A DNA stretch of 64,000 bases from LC029 sp036676475. GTDB lineage: Bacteria > Bacillota > Bacilli > Aneurinibacillales > RAOX-1. Each line of letters begins with the position of its first letter. Position 1 is the stretch's first letter. Location of the stretch: assembly GCA_036676475.1 (NCBI GenBank), contig JAKFCU010000036.1, positions 1 to 64,000 on the forward strand, read 5' to 3'. The notes under the pieces were generated by a model. The model did no database searches and was not told the origin of the DNA. It worked only from the letters and a program-made list of their open reading frames with translations. Positions 30,165 to 39,664 of the stretch are shown here, in pieces. The position numbers were made by a program, and so were the translations under genes.

Positions 30165-30596
30165 ATGCAATCTGTCTTGAGGTGTTCAATCCATAACGCC
30201 AAAACAATGGAAGGTGTGTTAAGGGCTATGGAGATGACCGACGAGGTCTGTAGAGAACTACAGTTGGCAGAGAAAGAGAGGTTTCATCTTAGAATAATCA
30301 CCGAAGAAACATGCACGAATGCATATGAATATTGCCTATTTAAGTGCTATGATTATTACTGTGTCTACTGGAAGTTTGAATGTAACCATCTAACCATGAC
30401 GGTTTCCCATCAAGGGGAGTTTTTTCCTCTACCTTCTCCCTTCGCTGAACCAAAGCTAGGAGAACGGGGAAGAGGACTTCTTTTAATTCAAAGTTTGGTG
30501 GATGATATGCAATTAGAAAAACAAGGGGATTATATTTTCTTCCACGTACGGAGGAGAATAAATATAGGAGAAGAGCGGAAAGGGGAAGTCTCATGA
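30165..30596 (+). CDS. Anti-sigma-type serine kinase (HATPase, RsbW-like)
   Basis: 143 residues. The GHKL-ATPase pattern is visible as ITEETCTNAYEYCLF (N-box Glu and Asn) and GERGRGLLLIQSLVDDM (G-box). This is the RsbW/SpoIIAB-like fold. In partner switching such kinases bind a target and phosphorylate a STAS antagonist. The stop overlaps the next start (ATGA), and that next gene is a STAS protein, which supports the role. No sigma factor gene is adjacent, so the target is unknown. Confidence 0.85.
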   Translation: MQSVLRCSIHNAKTMEGVLRAMEMTDEVCRELQLAEKERFHLRIITEETCTNAYEYCLFKCYDYYCVYWKFECNHLTMTVSHQGEFFPLPSPFAEPKLGERGRGLLLIQSLVDDMQLEKQGDYIFFHVRRRINIGEERKGEVS

Positions 30597-30934
30597 AAAT
30601 CCAATCGATAGGAAACGTTGAAATCCTGTTCGTTGATCAAGATATTCACATCAATAAAGTTCAGGAGTTTAAAGATGTGTTAGAAGCTCTCATTCAAAGA
30701 GAAGCATCCTATTTCATCTTAAATATGAGAGGGGTTCAATACATCAATAGTGCCGGATTAGGGATCATCGCAAATGCAGTCATGACCGCCAGAAAAAACA
30801 GTAAGGATTTGGTTATTGCTGAAATATCAGAGCCGGTAAAGGAAATTTTTGATTTAGTCAAGTTTGAGAAATTTATTAAGTTGGCTCACTCTAATGAAGA
30901 AGCATTGAAATATTTTACTCAAATGAACGACTAG
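30593..30934 (+). CDS. STAS-domain anti-sigma factor antagonist (SpoIIAA/RsbV-like)
   Basis: 113 residues. The STAS core carries YFILNMRGVQYINSAGLGIIANAV. The Ser of NSAGLG is the usual phosphorylation site. It would release the kinase's target when dephosphorylated. It is placed between its kinase and its phosphatase. Confidence 0.92.
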   Translation: MKIQSIGNVEILFVDQDIHINKVQEFKDVLEALIQREASYFILNMRGVQYINSAGLGIIANAVMTARKNSKDLVIAEISEPVKEIFDLVKFEKFIKLAHSNEEALKYFTQMND

Positions 30935-30946
30935 GCTGGTGAAATT

Positions 30947-32053
30947 ATGGATGAAGAATACCGATTTTTATCAGGGAAGTTGTTTGAAAACTCTCATGAA
31001 GGTATTATGGTTACCACTACTTCTGGGGAGATCAAGTTGGTTAATCCTGCTTTTTGCAGGATTACGGGCTACACGATGGAAGAGGTTCTATGGCAACATC
31101 TGAGAATATTAAAATCGTGGAAACATGATAACACTTTCTATGCCAACATGTGGGAAGCCTTATTGAAAGATGGGATTTGGAAAGGAGAGATCTGGAACAA
31201 AAGAAAAAATGGAGAGCTGTATGTCCAGTGGACAACATGGAGTATCATCAAAAACGATCAAGGATCACCACTTTGTTACGCAGCTGTATTTACAGATATT
31301 ACAGAAAGTAAGAAAATGGAACGAAAGTTCCAAGAGGAGCTTGATCTTGCTAGAAGAGTCCAGTTAAGTGTGCTCCCCTCGCCCCTGATCGATAAAGGAA
31401 TCCAAATTCACGGGTACTATATCCCTTCGCAAATGGTAGGGGGAGATATGTATGCTTGGTATCAAATTGACCAATATCGCTACGGTGTTATCTTGCTTGA
31501 CGTAATGGGACATGGCATTGCCTCTTCCCTTGTTGGCATGTCTCTTCGCAGTTTATTGCGTGGACTCATCTCAAAGGTAGTAGACCCCATTGGAGTTCTA
31601 ACGGAATTAGATTATCACCTGAAATATTTATTTCAAAATGAAGATAGTAGTATTCCTTTTTATGTTTCAGTTATCTATGCTTTAATTGATCAAGAGGGCA
31701 AAACGATTGAGTATGTGAATGCGGGGAGTCCTCCTGGAATCCTTATGATGAATGGCCACCACCCTCAGTTTCTCGAATCGAGTGGCCCACCTGTGGGAAT
31801 GCTACCAGAATTGTTAGTGGAATCGAATAAGATTAGCCTAAACACTCCTGCTAAACTGATCTTATACTCTGATGGTTTAATCGAGCGAATTGGTGAACCA
31901 ATTTCCTTAGGTATTGGGAAGTTAGCCAACGCTGCACAGAAATATGATCAAGAAGAGAACCCTCGATTTTTACAGTTATTAGTGAATCATTACAGACCTG
32001 AAGATGGGTTTATCGATGATGTATGTCTTGTAGCTGTCAATATCAACAGATAA
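30947..32053 (+). CDS. PAS-domain PP2C-type phosphatase (SpoIIE/RsbU-like)
   Basis: 368 residues. An N-terminal PAS with PAC (about 10-125; ENSHEGIMVTTTSGEIKLVNPAF, AVFTDITESKKM) and a short coiled linker precede a PPM/SpoIIE phosphatase domain (about 150-365). Metal Asp residues sit in VGGDMYAW and LDVMGHGIASSL, with YSDGLIER near the end. It probably dephosphorylates the STAS protein upstream. The PAS domain gives a second sensory input besides the receptor/CheA array. Confidence 0.93.
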   Translation: MDEEYRFLSGKLFENSHEGIMVTTTSGEIKLVNPAFCRITGYTMEEVLWQHLRILKSWKHDNTFYANMWEALLKDGIWKGEIWNKRKNGELYVQWTTWSIIKNDQGSPLCYAAVFTDITESKKMERKFQEELDLARRVQLSVLPSPLIDKGIQIHGYYIPSQMVGGDMYAWYQIDQYRYGVILLDVMGHGIASSLVGMSLRSLLRGLISKVVDPIGVLTELDYHLKYLFQNEDSSIPFYVSVIYALIDQEGKTIEYVNAGSPPGILMMNGHHPQFLESSGPPVGMLPELLVESNKISLNTPAKLILYSDGLIERIGEPISLGIGKLANAAQKYDQEENPRFLQLLVNHYRPEDGFIDDVCLVAVNINR

Positions 32054-32132
32054 TAGACAAGCAGATGATCTGAAATGGGTAAGATGATTAGGTTATTACC
32101 CAATTCCTAATATGGCTCAGGTCCATCCATTC

Positions 32133-32161
32133 TTGACTGGCTTTAATCAAGAGTATATAAT
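32133..32161 (+). promoter_or_regulatory. Strong sigma-A promoter for the tRNA-His/Cys/Leu-ncRNA unit
   Basis: TTGACT (32133-32138) and a perfect TATAAT (32156-32161) at 17-base spacing. The first tRNA begins 30 bases downstream. Confidence 0.9.
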
Positions 32162-32190
32162 GAGAATTGTCACTACAAGATGTTGATTAT

Positions 32191-32267
32191 GGCGGCCGTG
32201 GCGAAGTGGTTAACGCATCGGATTGTGGCTCCGACATTCGTGGGTTCGATTCCCATCGGTCGCCCCA
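32191..32267 (+). tRNA. tRNA-His (GTG)
   Basis: The acceptor GCGGCCG pairs with CGGTCGC, and the extra G-1 is encoded. The anticodon loop is TTGTGGC (anticodon GTG), the T-loop is TTCGATT, and CCA is encoded. Confidence 0.95.
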
Positions 32268-32273
32268 TAATAG

Positions 32274-32348
32274 GGGAGCATAGCCAAGTGGTAAGGCAAA
32301 GGTCTGCAAAACCTTTATTCACCGGTTCAAATCCGGTTGCTCCCTCCA
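32274..32348 (+). tRNA. tRNA-Cys (GCA)
   Basis: The acceptor GGGAGCA pairs with TGCTCCC. The anticodon loop is CTGCAAA (anticodon GCA), the T-loop TTCAAAT, and CCA is encoded. Confidence 0.95.
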
Positions 32349-32360
32349 ATATTGAAATAT

Positions 32361-32446
32361 GCGGTCGTGGTGGAATTGGCAGACACGCTATCTTGAGGGG
32401 GTAGTGGTCCTAGATCGTGCGAGTTCGAGTCTCGCCGACCGCACCA
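32361..32446 (+). tRNA. tRNA-Leu (GAG)
   Basis: Class II tRNA with a long variable arm. The acceptor GCGGTCG pairs with CGACCGC. The anticodon loop is TTGAGGG (anticodon GAG), and CCA is encoded. Confidence 0.95.
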
Positions 32447-32454
32447 ATTTGAAG

Positions 32455-32638
32455 GAACATCTCCTGCGATGTTCGTAGCATTTTTATGTTTCGAACCTTA
32501 CTGTTATTTAGGGATTCCAATATTTGAATACCGACGCTATGCCTTTTCTTAGGACAGCGGGAGCTTTCGTGCGGAGACCCACCTGCTCTAAGCAGGTTAT
32601 GAAACAAATTGATGTTACGGCATAGGCGGGTTTCTAAT
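32455..32638 (+). ncRNA. ssrS: 6S RNA-like structured non-coding RNA
   Basis: About 185 bases with no gene lie between tRNA-Leu and a terminator. CCTGC (32463-32467) can close with GCGGG (32626-32630), and TATGCC pairs with GGCATA inside. A strong hairpin, ACCTGCT/AGCAGGT (32581-32598), lies in the 3' half. The long closed rod with a central bulge, and segments such as TCCTGCGATGTTCGT and GCGGAGACC, fit Firmicute 6S RNA from memory. 6S RNA binds sigma-A RNA polymerase. The family call is tentative; the structured transcript is better supported. Confidence 0.5.
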
Positions 32639-32650
32639 GAGAATATTAAA

Positions 32651-32687
32651 CAAGCTCATTCCAATAGGAATGGGCTTTTTATTTTTA
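32651..32687 (+). terminator. Terminator of the tRNA/ncRNA unit
   Basis: AAGCTCATTCC pairs with GGAATGGGCTT around AATA and is followed by TTTATTTTT. Confidence 0.9.
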
Positions 32688-32744
32688 CACTAAACTGGAA
32701 TGAATTTAAAATGGATAGTACATGATATGGTGTAGTGATCATTA

Positions 32745-33272
32745 ATGAAACAGGTGATAAAATTGGAGTATATTATAGTTTCTGTAAAAGCCATCTCCAT
32801 ATTCATTGTGGTGATGATTGGTTTTAGAATTATGGGGAATCAGGCAGTTGGAAGACTTACAGCCTTTGACCTAGTGGTTGTGATTGCATTAGGCGCTTTA
32901 ATGGGGGCACCGCTTGCTGATAAAGACTTAAATATTTATTTGGCGATTACCGGAGTTGCAACGCTTGTAGTTCTTCAGCGATTGACTGCCTACTTCACCT
33001 TGAAAAGCAAATGGTTTTCTAAATGGGCGATTGGTGAGCCAATCAAACTGATCGAGAATGGGGAAGTAAGCGTGAAGGGTCTTCGCAGTTCTCGACTAAC
33101 TTATGACAATCTAATAGAAGAGCTTAGACTTAAGGGACACACTCAAGTTGCGGATGTAGAAATGGCTTATCTTGAGCCGGAGGGTCATGTGAGTGTTATC
33201 CCTAAAAAAGAAAAACGCCCCCTTACGCTATCAGACTTGTTTCCGTCTAAAGATAAAAAAAATGATCCTTAG
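32745..33272 (+). CDS. DUF421 membrane protein (YetF/YrbG-like)
   Basis: About 170-175 residues. Three N-terminal membrane helices include MIGFRIMGNQAVGRLTAFDLVVVIALGALMG, the family hallmark. A cytosolic DUF421 domain follows (SVKGLRSSRLTYDNLIEELRLKG). TTG 32763 has AGGTGA at good spacing and gives the usual N-terminus (MEYIIVS); ATG 32745 is the alternative. The function is unknown; relatives are linked to spore envelopes and membranes. Confidence 0.87.
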   Translation: MKQVIKLEYIIVSVKAISIFIVVMIGFRIMGNQAVGRLTAFDLVVVIALGALMGAPLADKDLNIYLAITGVATLVVLQRLTAYFTLKSKWFSKWAIGEPIKLIENGEVSVKGLRSSRLTYDNLIEELRLKGHTQVADVEMAYLEPEGHVSVIPKKEKRPLTLSDLFPSKDKKNDP

Positions 33273-33303
33273 GAAAAGATATTTTCCTGAGGATCTTTTT
33301 ATT
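33260..33303. terminator. Bidirectional terminator between the DUF421 gene and spoVR
   Basis: GATCCTTAGGAAAA pairs with TTTTCCTGAGGATC, with an A run on the left and a T run on the right. It serves convergent genes. Confidence 0.9.
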
Positions 33304-34699
33304 AGAGAAACATTCGGCTTACCTTTTCTCCGTCATAAGAAAATGAGACTTTTCTTTCCTCCAATTTGGTTTCTAGATGTACCGGACGCCCCCAAAGATG
33401 ATAAACATAAGGAAGTGTTTTTTCCAAATATCGTATATCCAGTTCCGTGCCTTCATAGTGATGTTGGAGGTGTATATCCGTATCGGCATGAATGACTGTA
33501 ATATAGGGGAAACCGCCATTCTCGCGACTGGCAATCAGGGTGTCGCGAACTTTTTCCCATTCTGTGCTATTTACGACATAGTCGTTTCCGACTTTTCCAA
33601 ACGAGAACAGATTCATTTCATTGACTAAATCTTGAGTGAGATAATTGCGAATAAAGCTCACATCTGATTCCAATTCTCTTACTTCAAACATATGCTCTCT
33701 GCCATATCGCTTTTCAATGTCTTCGAAGATTTTGAGCCCTAAATAATAGGGATTAATCTGTGTTGTTGATGGTTGGATCACCGAGGCATTGAGTTTGGCA
33801 AAATCCACCGTTTCCTCACCGCTTAAGTCTAACTCACGTATAATTCTTGTATGCCAATACGAGGCCCAACCTTCATTCATGATTTTAGTTTCCAGTTGGG
33901 GCCAGAAGTACAGCATTTCATCGCGAACGATGGTCAGAATATCTCTTTGCCAGTCCTCCAATTGACGGCTATGTTCCATGATAAAAAGGAGGAGATCCTT
34001 CTCAGGCTCCATGGAGATTTGCTGAATTTTCTCAGTCTTGCCAGCCCTGTGTTCTCGTAGGATGTCGCGAATCGATCGAGTTGAGGAAGAGCTAGGGCTG
34101 TCCATTTCAGAAGAATATTCATTTCCTACAGCGGGGTCTAAACTCCAAAGATCATCATATGGAAGCAGCTTTTTTTTCTTCTGCTCCTTGATCTCGAACT
34201 TTTTAATTCGGTCAGCATAGGGATCAATATGTTCAGAAACAGCCATCGACGCATCGAGAAAAGCTTCGACTTTAGCTCGGCCATATTTTTTTTCATATTG
34301 GCGAATTCGGTCTGCACTAGCGGCCATACTATCGACCATATTTCGATTGGTATGAGCAAAGTGGGCGTTATTCTTAAAAAAGTCACAATGAGCTAATACG
34401 TGAGCCACGATGAGTTTGTTCTGGATTAAAGTATTGGAATCGAGCAAAAAGGCATAGCAGGGATTGGAGTTGATCACTAACTCGTAAATTTTGCTCATAC
34501 CTAAATCGTATTGTAGTTTCATCTTATGAAAGGCTTTCCCGAAACTCCAATGATGATAGCGGGTGGGCATTCCATAGGCTCCGAATGTATAGATAATTTC
34601 CGGTGGACAGATCTCATAACGCATAGGGAAGTAGTCCAATCCAAATTGATTAGCTATCTTGGTTATTTCCTTTATGGCTTGTTCAAGCTGTTGCCTCAT
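33302..34699 (-). CDS. spoVR: SpoVR family protein
   Basis: 465 residues. Landmarks are [56 protein letters not shown] and [15 protein letters not shown]. In B. subtilis SpoVR is needed for spore cortex formation. The start overlaps the stop of yhbH, completing a prkA-yhbH-spoVR operon whose members co-occur widely (YeaG-YeaH-YcgB in enterics). Confidence 0.95.
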   Translation of the reverse strand: MRQQLEQAIKEITKIANQFGLDYFPMRYEICPPEIIYTFGAYGMPTRYHHWSFGKAFHKMKLQYDLGMSKIYELVINSNPCYAFLLDSNTLIQNKLIVAHVLAHCDFFKNNAHFAHTNRNMVDSMAASADRIRQYEKKYGRAKVEAFLDASMAVSEHIDPYADRIKKFEIKEQKKKKLLPYDDLWSLDPAVGNEYSSEMDSPSSSSTRSIRDILREHRAGKTEKIQQISMEPEKDLLLFIMEHSRQLEDWQRDILTIVRDEMLYFWPQLETKIMNEGWASYWHTRIIRELDLSGEETVDFAKLNASVIQPSTTQINPYYLGLKIFEDIEKRYGREHMFEVRELESDVSFIRNYLTQDLVNEMNLFSFGKVGNDYVVNSTEWEKVRDTLIASRENGGFPYITVIHADTDIHLQHHYEGTELDIRYLEKTLPYVYHLWGRPVHLETKLEERKVSFSYDGEKVSRMFL

Positions 34700-35862
34700 A
34701 CGCTCGCCTCCTGTAGATACGACTCTATAAAGAAGGTTTCCAATGCACGGAGGATGTCTTTTCGCTCATAGATGACAGAGGAGCGAAGCTTGGGGTGTTG
34801 GATGTTTTTAAAGACATCTCCCAATGTAGACATGCGGTGGTGCTGGTTGATTTCCCCATAAGCGAAAAAATTGCTAACATCCATAATTTTTTGTATGGCC
34901 TGTATGCATTCTTCATTATCAGAAGGTAAATTATCCCCATCCGAAAAGTGGATAGGATAGATGTTATAACGGCTTGGGGAATATTTTTGACGAATTAACT
35001 CTAATGCCAGCTTGTAAGCAGAAGAGCAAACCGTTCCTCCCATTTCTCCCTTGGTAAAAAAGTGTTCTTCCGACACGACTTTAGCGTGGGTATGATGGGC
35101 AATAAATACGATTTCTACATTACTGTAATTTTGTCGAAGAAATCGAGAGATCCAAAAGAAGGTCGTACGGGCGATATCCTTCTCAAATCTTCCCATACTG
35201 CCGCTTGTATCCATCATACATAATACCACTGCTTGAGAATGGGGGATTTTCACCTCATTCCAAGTCTTGAAGCGTAGATCGTCATCCGCAATTTTTATCG
35301 AACTCATCGATCCGCTACGGATATTTCGTTTCATGGCTTCGAGAAGAGTCCGCTTTTTATCCAGATTGCCCATAATCCCTTTCTTCCGGATATCATTGAA
35401 CTCAATGCTGTCTATCACTACTTCGGCATGTTCTTTCTTATCCAGGTGGGGGAGCTTCAGCTTAGAGAAAAGGTGGTTCTCCACTTCTTCTAAGGTTACT
35501 TCGGTTTCAAAATAATCAACACCAGGCAGATCGCCAGCTCCAGTTCCTTGTCCAGGAGCCTTCTGATTCCGAGGGTCGCCGCCCTTGGCTACCACATCAC
35601 CCTTTTTTATTTTTCCATCTCCAGATCCTATATGATTCTGTCGATTATAGTTGTAGCGAAAACGAAATTCATCTAGAGATCGTATTGGGATTTTCAAAAT
35701 GTTTTTTCCATTGGAGGTGAGGATTCCCTCTTCAGCAACTAGATCGGCCAGGTTGTTTCGCAGGGCCTCTTTTATTTTCTCCCGGTGACGGGTTTGATCT
35801 TCATGTCCTTTACGGTGCAGGGACCAATCCTCATGAGAGATGACAAACAGGGAGTCAGGCAT
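34696..35862 (-). CDS. yhbH: DUF444 protein YhbH (sporulation-linked, VWA-like)
   Basis: 388 residues. A basic N-terminus is followed by a von Willebrand A-like core, [17 protein letters not shown] (MIDAS DxSxS) and IHFSDGDN. This is the YeaH/YhbH family. It acts with the PrkA kinase and SpoVR, its two neighbours, by established genetic association. It overlaps spoVR by four bases. Confidence 0.94.
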   Translation of the reverse strand: MPDSLFVISHEDWSLHRKGHEDQTRHREKIKEALRNNLADLVAEEGILTSNGKNILKIPIRSLDEFRFRYNYNRQNHIGSGDGKIKKGDVVAKGGDPRNQKAPGQGTGAGDLPGVDYFETEVTLEEVENHLFSKLKLPHLDKKEHAEVVIDSIEFNDIRKKGIMGNLDKKRTLLEAMKRNIRSGSMSSIKIADDDLRFKTWNEVKIPHSQAVVLCMMDTSGSMGRFEKDIARTTFFWISRFLRQNYSNVEIVFIAHHTHAKVVSEEHFFTKGEMGGTVCSSAYKLALELIRQKYSPSRYNIYPIHFSDGDNLPSDNEECIQAIQKIMDVSNFFAYGEINQHHRMSTLGDVFKNIQHPKLRSSVIYERKDILRALETFFIESYLQEASV

Positions 35863-35928
35863 ACCATAACACCACTTTCTTTAAAAATAGCTGTGTCCCA
35901 GCAGCATGCTGGAACACAGTTGAATAAA

Positions 35929-37824
35929 CTAGCGATTTAATAGACTTCCGGTATACTTTAATAGCTCATTGGCACAATGTGGGCAGTATCCATGCTCATC
36001 GATCAAGCGGGCAGAGACCTCATTAATTTTTTTCAATTGCTGTTCATCTGGTGTTTTCGAAGAGGTTGTAATTTTGACGACATCCTTTAAATCGGCAAAC
36101 AGCTTCTTTTCAATCGCTTCCCGTAAGCGATCGTGGGAATCGTAATCAAACCTTTTCCCTTTGCGTGCATAACTCGATAAACGAATGAGAATCTCTTCCC
36201 TGAATGCTTTTTTTGCATTTTCGGAGATGCCGATTTGCTCCTCGATGGAACGCATAAGCTGTTCATCGGGCTCAACCTGCTCATCAGTAATCGGATCCTG
36301 TAAGGTCTTTCCATTGCAATAGGCTTCGACATTATCCAGATAATTGTTTAAGAGTGTTTTTGCTGATTCCTCAAAGGAATAGACAAAAGCTTTCTGCACT
36401 TCTTTCTTGGCAATCTCATCATATTCTCGACGAGCTGTACCAATTAAATTCATATAGTGTTCCTTCTCATCAATCGTGATGGAAGGATGCGTATCTAATC
36501 CATCCTTTAAGGCTCTCAAAACATTTAAGGGATTGATGCAAGACATTTCATTCTTAATTAGTGCACTGGAAATTCGATTGATGACATATCTGGGGTCAAT
36601 GCCGGACATGCCTTCCTCTTGATACTCGTTCTTTAATTCTCTTAAATCGGAGGCTCCGAAATTCTCCATTTCTTCTCCGTCATAGAGACGCATTTTCGTT
36701 ACTAAATCGAGACCCTGATTCTTCGATTCCTTTAGCCTTGTTAGAATGCTAAACATAGCGGCTGCTTTAAGGGCATGGGGAGCAATATGGACACTTTTCA
36801 AATCACTTTGTTTGACCAACTTCTCATAGATTCGAACTTCTTCAGAAATCTTCATATTGTATGGAATCGGCATCACAATGATCCGGGAATGAAGGGCTTC
36901 ATTTTTCTTGTTATTAATGAACGACTTATATTCGGTTTCATTAGTATGGGCAACGACGAGCTCATCAGCTGATATCAGGGCAAAACGTCCAGCTTTAAAG
37001 TTTCCTTCTTGAGTAAGGGATAGTAGATTCCATAAGAATTTTTCATCACATTTCAGCATCTCTTGGAATTCCATCAATCCGCGATTGGCTTTATTCAGTT
37101 CGCCATCAAAGCGGTAAGCTCTAGGATCGGATTCGGATCCATATTCAGAAATGGTAGAGAAATCAATACTTCCGGTTAACTCTGAAATATCCTGTGATTT
37201 CGGATCCGATGGGCTGAACGTTCCGATACCGACTCGGTCATCTTCGGAAAAGAGAACCCTGCGGATTGGAACACTTCGAATCTCCCCATTCCATTCCTCT
37301 CGTAGCCGTAATCGGCACATCGGGCAGAGATTTCCTTCAATCTTAATGCCATATTCTTCTTCAAAATGAGGACGCAGCCGGTCTGGGACCAAATGAAGCG
37401 GGTCTTCGTGCATGGGACACCCATCAATAGAATAGACCGCACCTTGACTCATCCGCGTAAATTGCTCCATTCCCCTTTTAAGTAAATGAACAATGGTAGA
37501 TTTACCTCCACTTACAGGCCCCATGAGAAGCAGGACGCGCTTCCGGACATCCAGGCGTCTGGCTGACGAATGGAAGTAATCTTCTACAAGTCTCTCAATC
37601 GCATCATCGAGCCCAAACATGGTATCGCTAAAAAATTTATATTTCTTGACGCTGCCTTCTTCTTCAACGCCTGAATTCATAATCATGTCATATATGCGAG
37701 AATGTGCCGTTTGGGCGATGCTTGGATGTTCCTTGACCATGTCCAAATACTGTTCAAACGTACCTCTCCATTGAAGGCTGTTTTCCTCATGATGAAAATC
37801 TTCCAAAAGTTTAATAATCCCCAT
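35929..37824 (-). CDS. prkA: PrkA serine protein kinase / AAA+ protein
   Basis: 631 residues from ATG at 37824 (GGAAGGAGC upstream), exactly the length of B. subtilis PrkA; the frame is open further upstream without an SD. The AAA domain has Walker A GPVSGGKST (near residue 105) after YFHSSARRLDVRKR. A C-terminal PrkA domain follows, ending in a CPHCANEL zinc-like pair. It acts in sporulation and stationary phase with yhbH and spoVR downstream. Confidence 0.95.
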   Translation of the reverse strand: MGIIKLLEDFHHEENSLQWRGTFEQYLDMVKEHPSIAQTAHSRIYDMIMNSGVEEEGSVKKYKFFSDTMFGLDDAIERLVEDYFHSSARRLDVRKRVLLLMGPVSGGKSTIVHLLKRGMEQFTRMSQGAVYSIDGCPMHEDPLHLVPDRLRPHFEEEYGIKIEGNLCPMCRLRLREEWNGEIRSVPIRRVLFSEDDRVGIGTFSPSDPKSQDISELTGSIDFSTISEYGSESDPRAYRFDGELNKANRGLMEFQEMLKCDEKFLWNLLSLTQEGNFKAGRFALISADELVVAHTNETEYKSFINNKKNEALHSRIIVMPIPYNMKISEEVRIYEKLVKQSDLKSVHIAPHALKAAAMFSILTRLKESKNQGLDLVTKMRLYDGEEMENFGASDLRELKNEYQEEGMSGIDPRYVINRISSALIKNEMSCINPLNVLRALKDGLDTHPSITIDEKEHYMNLIGTARREYDEIAKKEVQKAFVYSFEESAKTLLNNYLDNVEAYCNGKTLQDPITDEQVEPDEQLMRSIEEQIGISENAKKAFREEILIRLSSYARKGKRFDYDSHDRLREAIEKKLFADLKDVVKITTSSKTPDEQQLKKINEVSARLIDEHGYCPHCANELLKYTGSLLNR

Positions 37825-38103
37825 GATATTGCTCCTTCCTAAAAAAAAGATTTGCTTCTCCTGTCTCATTTCATGGTGTGGCATTACTATCATTGTTGAC
37901 CAATTCGAAAAAAAATAATCGCGAATTTTCTAAACCTTTTTACGGAAATAAATAGATGAAAAAGTTTATTGAAGCAGGAAATGGGAAGAAGACAGAGAAA
38001 TAAATGATCAGAATAATTCGGAACATTCATAAAATATGGTGTAGGAGTATAAATTTTAGAAAGTGCATTATTTTCAAATTGCATGCACATGGAGGGAGCA
38101 AAC

Positions 38104-38754
38104 ATGAAAGATCAGCGGAAATTAATTGTTAAACGGGCTGCGCAGGAAATCAAAGACGGAATGAATGTGAACCTTGGAATTGGACTTCCTACTTTACTGG
38201 CTAACGAGATTCCAAGTGACTATAATGTGTTGCTCCAATCTGAAAACGGTTTATTAGGCATAGGACCCTATCCCCATCCGGAGGATGTGGATCCAGATCT
38301 GATCAATGCGGGAAAGGAAACAGTAACCGCTAAGCTGGGTGCTTCTTATTTTGATAGTGCTGAATCCTTTGCGATGATTCGGGGGGGACATATTGACTTG
38401 GCGATCCTGGGTGGCATGGAAATCTCTGAATCAGGAGATCTGGCTAATTGGATGATTCCCGGCAAAATGATTAAGGGAATGGGCGGTGCGATGGATTTGG
38501 TTCATGGTGCCAAAAGAGTGGTTGTCATCATGGAGCATGTCAATAAACATGGGGAATCTAAAGTGAAAAAGGAATGTACTCTTCCCTTAACGGGAAAGGG
38601 AGTGGTCCATCGCTTGATTACAGAGCTGGCTGTGTTTGATTTTACAGAACAAGGCATGTTTTTGGTAGAGACACAGCCTGGGGTAACAGTAGAGGAAGTT
38701 ACAGAAAAGACAGAAGCAAAGTTTACGCTAAGTCCAGATCTTATCATGAATTGA
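38104..38754 (+). CDS. CoA-transferase subunit B (ScoB/AtoA-like), without its partner
   Basis: 216 residues from ATG 38104 (GGAGGG upstream). [17 protein letters not shown] and the catalytic-Glu segment [12 protein letters not shown] are clear, followed by [15 protein letters not shown]. These enzymes move CoA between acids such as succinate and acetoacetate and normally need an A subunit from the adjacent gene. Here prkA lies upstream on the other strand and a terminator follows, so subunit A is not nearby. No truncation is seen. Confidence 0.93.
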   Translation: MKDQRKLIVKRAAQEIKDGMNVNLGIGLPTLLANEIPSDYNVLLQSENGLLGIGPYPHPEDVDPDLINAGKETVTAKLGASYFDSAESFAMIRGGHIDLAILGGMEISESGDLANWMIPGKMIKGMGGAMDLVHGAKRVVVIMEHVNKHGESKVKKECTLPLTGKGVVHRLITELAVFDFTEQGMFLVETQPGVTVEEVTEKTEAKFTLSPDLIMN

Positions 38755-38791
38755 AAACAAAAAACCGGAAGGCTTCCTTCCGGTTTTTTGT
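38755..38791. terminator. Terminator after the CoA-transferase gene
   Basis: AAAACCGGAAGG pairs with CCTTCCGGTTTT, with A and T tracts on both sides. Confidence 0.92.
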
Positions 38792-38801
38792 ATGTAATTA
38801 C

Positions 38802-38927
38802 TTAGTGTTGCATTACACTTACGATCGTGAAGATAATGGCAATCAAGAAGAAAAATCCAAAGGATGTACCAAAACCAATTACATTATCAACAATATCATT
38901 TTGGGTTAGATCTCTTTTATGTTCCAT
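38802..38927 (-). CDS. YqzM-like small membrane protein
   Basis: 41 residues. A short polar N-terminus (MEHKRDLTQNDIVDNVIGFG) is followed by one hydrophobic helix with SFGFFFLIAIIFTIVSV. The length and FGxxFGFF pattern resemble the YqzM family of Bacillales. GGAGGTGA lies at ideal spacing before the ATG. The function is unknown. Confidence 0.8.
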   Translation of the reverse strand: MEHKRDLTQNDIVDNVIGFGTSFGFFFLIAIIFTIVSVMQH

Positions 38928-39019
38928 GATATGTCACCTCCATCTTCATTTTCCATTTTATCATATAAAATTAGTATGTGGTAAAACAATATAAAAAATG
39001 CTGTCTTGATTCAAGTAAT

Positions 39020-39544
39020 TTATGGAGTTTTAATTAATTGTTCAATGACTTGTTCCATTTCTTCTTGGGAATGAAGGCCAAGAGCTACCTTTACAATCGT
39101 TTGATGGCGATCTACAAAAAACGTGGTAGGAATGGACATAACCTGATACTGTTTAGAAACCTCTCCCTTGGTATCAAGTGGAATAGGGAATGTAAACTTA
39201 AAATGATCAACAAATGATTTAGCTTTCTCCAATTGGTCGTTCATTGTTAAATTGATAGCAAAAATTTCAACCTGTTCCCCATATTTTTGATAAAGATTAA
39301 CCAGGGTAGGAGCTTCCAGTCGGCATGGGCCACACCAGGATGCCCAAAAATTGATGATCACTGGTTTATCCAGCTTGGTTATATCATAGGTTTTTCCATC
39401 TAGACCTTGCAACAAAAAGGATGGGGCTTGAAAGCCTACTTCTGGACGTTCTTCTTTGGCTACACTTGATTTTCCAAAATTTCCAAATAAGGCTGCACCC
39501 ACCAAAAAGAGGATGATGGCCATGACAAATAAATTCCGGTTCAT
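39020..39544 (-). CDS. ResA-like thiol-disulfide oxidoreductase
   Basis: 174 residues from ATG at 39544 (GAGAGGTG upstream). An N-terminal membrane anchor (about 5-23) is followed by a TlpA/ResA thioredoxin fold with the active site WASWCGPCRLEAP. It is extracytoplasmic and reduces disulfides, for example in cytochrome c apoproteins. It lies just downstream of ccdA, whose product supplies electrons to such proteins. Two repeat copies separate the pair. Confidence 0.92.
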   Translation of the reverse strand: MNRNLFVMAIILFLVGAALFGNFGKSSVAKEERPEVGFQAPSFLLQGLDGKTYDITKLDKPVIINFWASWCGPCRLEAPTLVNLYQKYGEQVEIFAINLTMNDQLEKAKSFVDHFKFTFPIPLDTKGEVSKQYQVMSIPTTFFVDRHQTIVKVALGLHSQEEMEQVIEQLIKTP

Positions 39545-39561
39545 TTTGGGCACCTCTCTCT

Positions 39562-39664
39562 TGTACTTATCAGAAAGTATTATACGCATAAGGCTACGCT
39601 AGTAGCTTTCTTATACTTATCAGAAAGTATTATACGCATACAGCTATGCAAGTAGCTTTCTTAG
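39562..39664 (+). repeat. Interspersed palindromic repeat, two tandem copies
   Basis: Two near-identical units of about 50 bp (about 39565-39614 and 39615-39664), each with CAGAAAGTATTATACGCATA and AGTAGCTTTCTTA. They fill the ccdA-resA gap, and the second unit supplies the ccdA stop codon. Confidence 0.9.

Noticed and set aside
32180..32404. A 74-codon open frame across the tRNA cluster
   Set aside because: It overlaps three well-formed tRNA genes and has no family signal.
32191..32446. tRNA-Sec among the tRNA genes
   Set aside because: The anticodons are GTG, GCA and GAG; none is TCA and none has the long acceptor arm of tRNA-Sec.
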